Of a stretch of DNA of 64,000 nucleotides, positions 56,471 through 64,000 are shown piece by piece. The DNA lies in contig JAVHKY010000023.1 of the NCBI GenBank assembly GCA_035079385.1, forward strand, positions 2,294,001 through 2,358,000, given 5' to 3'. The stretch's first letter is position 1. Each line of letters opens with the position of its first letter. Source of the stretch: Aspidiotus rigidus. Taxonomy: Eukaryota > Arthropoda > Insecta > Hemiptera > Diaspididae. The translations under genes were made by a program, and so were the position numbers. The notes under the pieces were generated by a model. The model was given only the letters and a program-made list of their open reading frames with translations. It was not told the origin of the DNA and ran no database searches.

Positions 56471-58358
56471 CAGGGCCGGATTTGGGATTTCAAATAGCGG
56501 GGGGGGGGGGGGGGGGTCCCAAGTTATGTGGAGGCCCCCCTCCAAATCAAAATTTTGACCCCCTCCTCTCTTATCAATTTTCGCCCACTTTAAAATTGGA
56601 GAGAAAGTAGTTCAAAGAAAAAAAATAGATATTTTTATTTGTGCAAGGTCCCATGTTATGAGGAAACCACCCTCAACATTTCTCCAAATTAAAGATTTGA
56701 TGACCCCCCCCCCCCCCCCCTCTCGCTTATCAATTTTTGCCCACTTTAAAATTGGAAAGAAAGTAGTTGGAAGAAAGAAGAAGATAATTTTATTTGTGCA
56801 AGGTCCCAAGTTATATGGAGGCCCCCCTCAACATTTCTCCAAATCAAAATTTTGACCCCCCCCCATTTTCCTCCCTTAACAATTTTTGCTCGCTTTAAAA
56901 TTGGATAGAAAGTAGTTGAAGGAAAGAAGTACATAAATAATTTTATTTGTGCGAGGTCCCAAGTTATATGGAGGCCCCCCTCAACATTTCTCCAAATCAA
57001 AATTTTGACCCCCCCCCACTTTCCTCCCTTAACAGTTTTTGCTCGCTTTAAAATTGGAAAGGAAGTAGTTGAGAAAAAGAAGTACATGAATAATTTTATT
57101 TTTGCAAGGTCCCAAGTTATATAGAGGCCCCCTCTACATTTCTCCAAATCAAAATTTTGCGCCCTCTCTCTCTTATCAATTTTTGCCCATTTTAAAATTG
57201 GAAAGAAAGTAGTTGAAAGAAAAAAAGTAGATATTCTTATTTGTGCAAGGTCCCAAATTATGTGGGGCGCCCCCTCAACATTTCTCCAAATCAAAATTTT
57301 GACCCTCCTCTCTTATCAATTTTCGCCCACTTTAAAATTGGAAAGAAAGTAGTTGAAAGAAAGAAGTAGATATTTTTATTTGTGCAAGGTCCCACGTTAT
57401 GTAGAGGCCACCCTCAACATTTCTCTAAATTATAAATTTGACCCCCCCCCCCTTTCTCTCTTATCAATTTTTGCCCACTTTGAAATTGGAAAGAAAGTAG
57501 TTGAAAGAAAGAAGTGAACAATTTTTTTTTTGCAAGGTCCCAAGTTATATGGAGGCCCCCCTCAACATTTCTTCGAATCAAAATTTTGACCCCCCTCCTC
57601 TCTGATCAATTTTTTCCCGCTTTAAAATTGGAAAGAAAGGAGTTGAAAGAAAAAAGTAGATATTTTTATTTGTGCAAGGTCCCATGTTATCCTCAACATT
57701 TCTCCAGATCAAAATTTTGAGCCCCCTCTCTCTTATCAATTTTTGCCCATTTCAAAATGGGAAAGAAAGTAGTTGAAGGAAAAAAAGTAGATATTTTCAT
57801 TTGTCCAAGGTCCCAAGTTATATGGAGGCCCCCTCAACATTCCTCCAAATCAAAATGTTGACCCTCCCCTCCTCTCTGACCAATTTTTGCCCATTCTAAT
57901 ATTGGAAAGAAAGTAGTTGAAAGAAAAAAAGTAGACATTTTTATTTGTGCAAGGTCCCAAATTATGGGGACCGCCCCCTCAACATTTCTCTAAATCAAAA
58001 TTTGGATCCTCCCCTCCTCTCTTATCAATTTTTGTCCACTTTAAAATTGGAAAGAAAGTAGTTGAAAGAAAAAAAATGGATATTTTTATTTGTGCAAGGT
58101 CCCATGTTATGAGGAAACCATCCTCAACATTTCTCCAAATTAAAGATTTGACCCCCCCTTCTCTCTCTCTTATCAATTTTTGCCCACTTTAAAATTGGAA
58201 AGAAAGTACATAGTTGAAAGAAAGAAGTAAATAATTTTATTTGTGCAAGGTCCCAAGTTATGTGTATTCAATGTTATTTTGAAATGATAGGAAAAATGTG
58301 AAGGGCCCCCTAAATGTGGAGGCCCGGGTCCCTAGGACCCTCCCTAAATCCAGCCCCG
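56471..58358. mobile_element. hAT-like MITE filled by a tandem array
   Basis: Left end CAGGGCCGGATTTGGG and right end CTAAATCCAGCCCCG are inverted repeats. The flanking octamers TTGACATA and ATGACATG share TGACAT, fitting a decayed 8-bp target duplication as in hAT elements. Inside are about 12 tandem units of 131-155 bp (CAAGGTCCCAAGTTAT, GGCCCCCCTCAACATTTCTC, CAATTTTTGCCCACTTTAAA, GGAAAGAAAGTAGTTG) with C- and G-homopolymers. No transposase. Confidence 0.8.
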
Positions 58359-58479
58359 ATGACATGACCCGCGTTAGGATAGCCACTCCAGAAACTAGAC
58401 GTGCAATGCTTCACACACCAATTGGCTTGATCCCTTCAATGAACCCGATATGCAATGTTCCAAATACCATAAGTCCCCT

Positions 58480-58640
58480 TCTATTATATATTACGGCTCG
58501 CGAGGTGACATTTTTCCAAGTCCCTATATCATATATAGCTCGAAAAGTCCAAATTGTTTCAAAGTTTTTGGCCGCACAGCGCATGGCAAATTTTTCGGAA
58601 TACCCATTATCTAGAACAAGTTCCCTGTTAAAACTTTGGG
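58480..58640. mobile_element. end fragment of the CAGGGAACCTG family
   Basis: Two 45-bp-type modules (GCTCGCGAGGTGACATTTTT, then CATATATAGCTCGAAAAGTC), a GCACAGCGCATGGCAAATTT inner block and the terminus AGAACAAGTTCCCTGTTAA. The other end is not recognisable. Confidence 0.55.
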
Positions 58641-58649
58641 TCCTGTGTA

Positions 58650-61035
58650 TATCTTTGGATGTTTTATCAATACATCGATCTTGATTGTATCGATTTATTC
58701 ATTGTATACTGGGCTGTTTCTGCTCGTTTGCCCTCATCCTTGATCTAGTATAATAAGCGCCAACTATTCTGGATCAAGTCAAGGACTCATCGCAAATTTT
58801 CTGGAAGGGATGGAACGTAGTTTTGAGGAGTTCGTGGGACGATCAACTCGGACGTGGGGTTGCAGATTCTCAATAGACGACTGGGATTCCGGTGAAAAAT
58901 TTAAAAAAGAAAACTCAGACCCTCATTTGTGATTTTTTGATAGCGGATGAAGGCACAATTAAGACATCAACCAGTCTATACCTAATTGTAACGCTGACTT
59001 TACCATCATCCCTCGAATCTACTTGTGCCGCCAACACCATCCGTGACGTTACCAGCTTGAATTTGCCCTTCAGGTCATTAGGTTTGTGACGTCACCAGCA
59101 TTCCTTTCTTTTTCACTTTCAGTTTAGCAAATTTCTGGATTAGGTTGCATGCTACGTCGAGGAGGATAAACTCGGACTCGCTGGGTTGCGAGCTGGGGTG
59201 CTGGTAAAGACATTCAAAATGTCGATAGATTTTATGCTAGGCCTAGTTGAAAGCTAGTATAGCCTAATATACTGTATGCTAGAACGGAGAACTCGACCTC
59301 GAAGATTTCTAGATTAGGTGGAGGGTTCGAAGATCCTGTCCATCAACAGGTGAGGGAGGCTCATCGGACTCGTGGATTCCCGGTGAAGACACTAAAAATG
59401 TCAAAAAATCTCATTATGGGCTTCAGGCCGTGGCTTTTGATTCTCCTCGGGTATACCAAGATTCGTCATCTTCCGAAACTGTCCAATCCGTATTCCCACT
59501 CTTTCAAAGCTTCTCTAACCATATCCTTCGAGGCCTATTTTCGATAAAAACCTCTCTTTATTCCCTCACGTGGAATCACTGGAAGCGAAATGTTCGAAAT
59601 ACCACTAACCAACTCACTCTTGGATAGAATGCAACCGAAAACTACACCTCCAACTAAATCCCTTCTCAACCAGGCCATGGTGTTCTAATCTACTTTCATT
59701 AAATCATTAGCATTCAGAATTACCCACAGAGCCTCCTTTTCACTTGGCGATCTCGGCCCATTCTCCAGATCTACATATTCTCGCAGAAACAAAAACTTCA
59801 AAATTGCTTATAAAATAATGAGACACTGAAAGATTCAACATATTTCGTAGGAAAATGTGGAAAATTTCTCGTTCTGTGGATGACGTGCAAATGTAGTCAA
59901 AACACATCTTCTTCGCGTGTTTATCGCGTGTATACAAAAGCGTATTTTTTTTCCACTCATATCACATTCCTCAGTAACACGAGTCCTCAGAAACTTGGTA
60001 ACTGATTCGTGATACATCGACGAAAACAAATCAGCAAAAAAAAACTTGTTTCTCGAATACCAAAACTCGATAATCAATGTTGGTGAAATAAAATGTTAAT
60101 TACAGAGCTTCGACCATAAGTTATACAAACTTTATAAGGTCCACTCTCGTGATTTATTAAAATTAGATTAATATCGTGAAACATTCACGTGTTCAGACAC
60201 TCATTACGTTACGCGGACAACAATATTAACTAGCATCACACGAAATTAAAAACAAGGAATAAAACTGTACGATGCAATGTATATGTCATAGATTTTGTAA
60301 CGAGGGTCTGCCCTGGTCGTGCGTTCATTTAACAGCTATACACCATCGTAATAATATAAAACAAACCGTGCATTTGCCAACTTCGGGTTCATCATTTTTC
60401 AAAATGAGTAATGAATGCGAAATATGAACGACTTACCGTTATCGCATTCAGTCCTATACATAATCCTATTCAGCAATTCTGTGTACATCGGAAGGACAGA
60501 AACGTCATCCCAACAGGAAATGAAAGAAAGAAAAAAAAAAAAAAAAAAAACATTGACGAGGAAATCAAAATTATTCGATCTTTCCAATCAGGTACTGCAC
60601 ACAACCATCTATTATACAATTCTTCTCTGCAGTCAGTACAAGTCGTACTTTTTCCAATTATAGACTATCAACACGAATTTCGGCAGCACGCAATTCTTTT
60701 TCCAGACGAATTCTGTAATAAAACGTTATTATCAACGTAATAATCTTGCTTTCAAAATTATTTTATGAATTAAAAATCATTCAATTAAAACACTCGAGAG
60801 AACAACAGTCATCGTTGAATAATTAGGATATTTCATTAAAAAAAAAAAAAAAAAAAAAAAACGGAAGAATGACAAGAAGACAGAAAATCTATAGCTTCAG
60901 ATCCCGAACAAAAAGAAGATTGAACTGAGAATCAATAAATTTGAATAATTGGCATCATTTATTTTCTCCAATAATACCCGTACTAATTTTCCAAATTGGC
61001 AATTCGTGAAAGCTGTAAAATTTCGTTCTGTTTCA
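58650..61035. other. unassigned single-copy sequence
   Basis: No supported gene. A minus-strand GTAAGT donor at 60,433 follows a short open segment and might be an upstream exon of kuz (phase 1, matching the acceptor at 48,358), but it shows no signal peptide. Confidence 0.3.
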
Positions 61036-61039
61036 AGGC

Positions 61040-61545
61040 GTTTAAACTCCGGACATGAGTGAAAATCTTACACCAGAAATACTCAGCTATTTTGAAATGA
61101 CCATTATCAGAAAAATTCAGCGCGTTTTTTCGTCCAGTCCTGTGGGAGGCTGCTTATTTCAACTTTGTGGAAAAAGTGTACAAAAGTGAGTTCGTAGATA
61201 TTGGCTGTAGGAGGAATGCAAATGAAATGTCACTATTAATTTACATATTGGGATGATACTCATACTGGCTTTTCTTCCAATACGTAATATTATTGCTGGT
61301 TTTGAGGTATCTTTGCAACCTGTGTTGGATTCCGTGGAAGCTAATATGTTGGACTTTAAGAAGGGAGGGGAAGGGTGAAATGTACGAGAGGACAGCAAAT
61401 GGTGATGCCCAAAAAAATAATGCACTAGAAAGGAGCCATCAACAATTTCTTACCCAATTGAGATATTCACATTCAACGCTCTGGACACTCATTGACTCGT
61501 TGAGAGAATCGCAAAGAGGAGACTTCCGTTACAAGTAGAGAATGG
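61040..61545 (+). pseudogene. second MULE transposase remnant
   Basis: Plus-strand reading gives LSYFEMTIIRKIQRVF then PVGGCLFQLCGKSVQK, matching the DFE...GCxFH segment of MULE transposases. After frameshifts comes NNALERSHQQFLTQL then STLWTLIDSLRESQ, matching the RTNN-E--H...LW-x-I end. Histidine is replaced by glutamine in the GCLF(H) position, and several stops separate the pieces. Confidence 0.6.
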
Positions 61546-61549
61546 CGAA

Positions 61550-62355
61550 TAACCCTTCAAGAAGCGGAAATTGAGAACGAGAAGTATGTTGCTTAAAATT
61601 ATGAAAAGATTTTCCCAGATCTGCAGAAAACTAGAAAGTCGATCTCTTTCTGGTGTTTTCTAGGAAACGCCAATAGACTCACAAAATTTTTTCACCTTTG
61701 CGCCCAAATGTCTTTTTAATACGAAGATGAATGTTTTGACAGAATTTTGAACTTTGTGGTCTCACCATCAGAGATTCAGGCAGATCATCTCAGAAATTAA
61801 GCAGTCCTCTTTTTGCTAACTCTCCATAATCCACACCAGCATATTTCCTTAGGAGGAGGGGGGACAACTAAGCGAGAGAGCTCAAATTTGTTCTTTTTGC
61901 GAGGGCGCGAGTCCGCAGCTGAGTCTCTTCATATCATAGCCCTGTTGGTCATCGTAAATCCGAACTTCTAAATTGTTCCTTTTGACATGTTACGCGTCTT
62001 TTCTGAACCCCAACCTAATTCTGAAATTCGCATCCGAGTGTCCGACGTCCGTACAACCATAACCTTTAGACTTGTAAAACTTTCACCGTCGAGGTTCATA
62101 TGTCAGCACTACCACTAATTCCAGGATGAGCGGACCTACGTATTTCCTTTATACTAGGTTTATATTACGCTTGTATTAGACTTTCATAAGTGAAGTACAC
62201 TCAACTTGAAGTAGGCTAAGGATGGGGCGAACTAGTAAGCCTAACATACAGTACACTAGACTTATACTGGACTATGAAAGGGGACTAAGCCTCCCCCCCC
62301 CCCTAATTGAAACTCTAGTATAAAGCTAGAATAAAAGTAGCAAGAAACAACTTAT
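61550..62355. other. unassigned sequence
   Basis: No coding or repeat content recognised apart from C and G homopolymer runs (61,855 and 62,291). Confidence 0.3.
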
Positions 62356-62362
62356 ACTAGAC

Positions 62363-62592
62363 CAGCGCTTCCCAAATGGTGGTCCGCGGACTCCTGGGGG
62401 CCTGCGGACATCGGTCAAGGGGTCCCTAGAAAGATAGAAATTCAAAACGTAAAACGTAAATTGAACATTGCTACTTATCGACTCATCCGTCAGAGTTTTG
62501 AATTGTAAAAACATTAAAATTTTTCATGGGGTTCCGCGCATTTTCTTTTCACTTCCAAGGGCTCCACGAGCTAAAATGATTGGGAAGCGCTG
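62363..62592. mobile_element. 230-bp hAT-like MITE
   Basis: Terminal inverted repeats CAGCGCTTCCCAA and TTGGGAAGCGCTG. The inner left sequence TGGTCCGCGGACTCCTGGGG is typical of short hAT-derived elements. No clear target duplication and no ORF. Confidence 0.8.
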
Positions 62593-62644
62593 TAAATAAA
62601 AGCCGACATTATGAAATATAGGCTATAATGATACTCTCAAGACG

Positions 62645-63165
62645 CTAGCTGAGAGGTGGACTTGTCATTTTTGTTACGCTGACGATACTTTGATGTTGCT
62701 AGCAGATAACAATCTAAACCACTTGGAAACCAGAGTCAGAAAGGGAATAGCAAACATGGAAAAATTTCTAAAAGAACTCCCAAACCTGGATTGGAATAAA
62801 GGCAAACCAGAATACCTATTATTTCGGAGAAATGGTTGAGTGTCATGAAATACTTGAGCAACATGAAAGTTGCAACAAAAATGTCAGGCATCTGCAGAAG
62901 TACCTTTGGGTACAGTAGTAAAGCCCGGAAAATCATTTTGGAAGATACTTCCGGTGTCTTAATAAAATGTGCGTCAATCGCATTCACCCACAGGATGGAA
63001 GCTCAAGATATTGGTAAACACACTGATGCTGCGCATAAAAGTACACTCCTATGTTACGAAAGATTACATAGAAGTGTTTTATACATCCCTGCAACTGTGA
63101 TTTGTGGAACCAGATCACGGAAATTTGAAATTGTGGCCAGAATACTACTGCAAGCCTAAAAAAAG
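62645..63165 (+). pseudogene. R1/jockey-type LINE reverse transcriptase remnant
   Basis: Reads CHFCYADDTLMLLADNN (motif C), NMEKFLKELPNLDWNKGKPE and YLLFRRNG, then after a frameshift MKYLSNMKVATKM and further palm/thumb-like sequence to about 63,160. It is a single short decayed fragment. Confidence 0.65.
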
Positions 63166-63298
63166 AAGGTTCACATAGAATACAATTGAGGAACATGAAC
63201 GCGAATTGCACTAGAGAATGAAGCCGACAAATTATAGCAAAATGTATAAAACACATGCGAGAGAGGTGACTAGACTAAGTCTTTTTGAAGGAATGTAT

Positions 63299-64000
63299 AG
63301 ATCACCGACAGGAAAGTCCACCTTTCAGTTTTTTATTTTTCACCGTCAGGAAAGTTCATCTTCCTTTTTTGAGTTCACCGACCCCGACGACGAAATTCAC
63401 CTTTTTCAATCAGCTGTTCGACTTTCATTTGATGCTTTGATATACCAAATTTTATTCATGAAATTATTTAAATAAAAATAATATTTAATGAAGAAAATTT
63501 ATTCAATTAAAATATTAATATTTATAAATCAAATTAATTAAATTAAATTAATAAATTATATTCTATTATTTATAATTTTATTAAATCAATTTATTTATTT
63601 AAAATTTTGTTTAAAAATTTTAATAAATAATTTTTATTTCAATAATTAATAATTATTTAAAAATTATATTAATTTAAATTATTTTATTTTATTTTATTAA
63701 TTTTTTTTTTCAAAATCAAATTTAATTAAAATATAAAAATAAATGATACTTGAAAATATAAAAAATGATATAAAATTTATTAAATTAATTTTTTATTATT
63801 AATAAACTTATATCAAAACTGATTAACTTCATTAATAAAAATATAATTGAATTTTGTCGGTGAACTTTCGTCATGGTGAACTTACCATGTGGTGAACTAC
63901 AACTTCTATCAGGTGAATTATCTGTAGGTGAATCTTAATCGGTGAATTTTTTCAAGTGAAAAATCTTCCGGTGAAACACCCTAATCCCGAATGATCGCCC
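63299..64000. repeat. inverted arrays of a GGTGAA / TTCACC motif
   Basis: Right side: GGTGAA or near matches start at 63859, 63875, 63891, 63912, 63927, 63941, 63955 and 63970, at 14-21-bp spacing. Left side: TTCACC or near matches start near 63302, 63318, 63339, 63355, 63374 and 63396. The two arrays are in inverted orientation around the AT-rich block 63,470-63,850, resembling sub-terminal repeats of a DNA transposon. The right side continues to the window edge. Confidence 0.6.
63480..63850 (-). pseudogene. second NUMT (ND4L end / ND4 start)
   Basis: The reverse complement aligns with the plus-strand NUMT at about 35,520-35,700. It shares an uninterrupted 33-base run around the ND4L/ND4 junction (at 35,535-35,567 in NUMT 1) and a further 28-base stretch with about three mismatches, with a gap of roughly 45 bases between. 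The rest is too AT-rich to assign. It is an independent mitochondrial insertion or a copy of the first. Confidence 0.65.

Noticed and set aside
55978..58192. Many short frames in the 56-58 kb array
   Set aside because: Repetition of a non-coding unit inside a MITE; the same peptides recur in both strands.
60399..60587. Small minus-strand frame with a GTAAGT donor as first kuz exon
   Set aside because: Phase fits but there is no signal peptide, and the ATG at 48421 already supplies one; kept only as an alternative.
1..64000. tRNA and rRNA genes
   Set aside because: I looked for paired arms with GTTCRANNC loops and for conserved rRNA blocks and saw none. A tRNAscan-SE run would settle it.

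Overview
This is a eukaryotic, almost certainly insect, nuclear window. The evidence is multi-exon genes with GT-AG introns, a complete Kuzbanian/ADAM10 gene, a NAA40 (NatD) gene, R1-like and I-like LINEs, Penelope-like elements, MULE remnants, and mitochondrial insertions that read sensibly only with invertebrate mitochondrial codons (TGA=Trp, ATA=Met, AGA=Ser). The order is not proven. The very AT-rich mitochondrial copies would fit a sternorrhynchan bug, but that is inference. About two thirds of the window is repeats.

Layout. 1-5.3 kb: a 48-bp minisatellite split by an AT-rich inverted-repeat element that itself carries two nested LINE fragments. 6.1-7.8 kb: a small two-exon gene for a predicted secreted protein (176 aa), with a TIR element in its intron. 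9-19.2 kb: two R1-like LINE copies in opposite orientation, the first joined to a decayed Penelope-like element (PLE), the second followed by a PLE GIY-YIG endonuclease fragment. 20-22.8 kb: a 115-bp tandem array and a palindromic MITE. 23.4-24.5 kb: NAA40 on the plus strand.

24.6-48.4 kb: Kuzbanian/ADAM10 on the minus strand, reconstructed here as 14 coding exons (926 codons plus stop). All splice phases agree and the lengths sum to a multiple of three. Domains run signal peptide, propeptide, furin site, metalloprotease with HExxHNxGxxH, disintegrin/Cys-rich region, one transmembrane helix and a basic tail. Its long introns hold an ND4L-ND4 NUMT, three repeat families and an I-like LINE. Its 3' end converges on that of NAA40.

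48.9-64 kb: no assignable host gene. It holds a second PLE with a fold-back 5' end, two MULE transposase remnants, a TIR element rich in perfect TGACGTCA palindromes with a nested LINE, two hAT-like MITEs (one stuffed with a 12-unit tandem array), an R1-like LINE remnant, and a second NUMT lying between two inverted arrays of a GGTGAA motif.

The most unusual points are the insertion-history record (filled and empty sites, elements nested in satellites and in a NUMT), the in-frame TGA shared by both R1 copies, the CRE-palindrome array, the GGTGAA/TTCACC arrays, and a roughly 40-45-bp module shared by two otherwise different repeat families. I did not find a convincing new multi-gene system.
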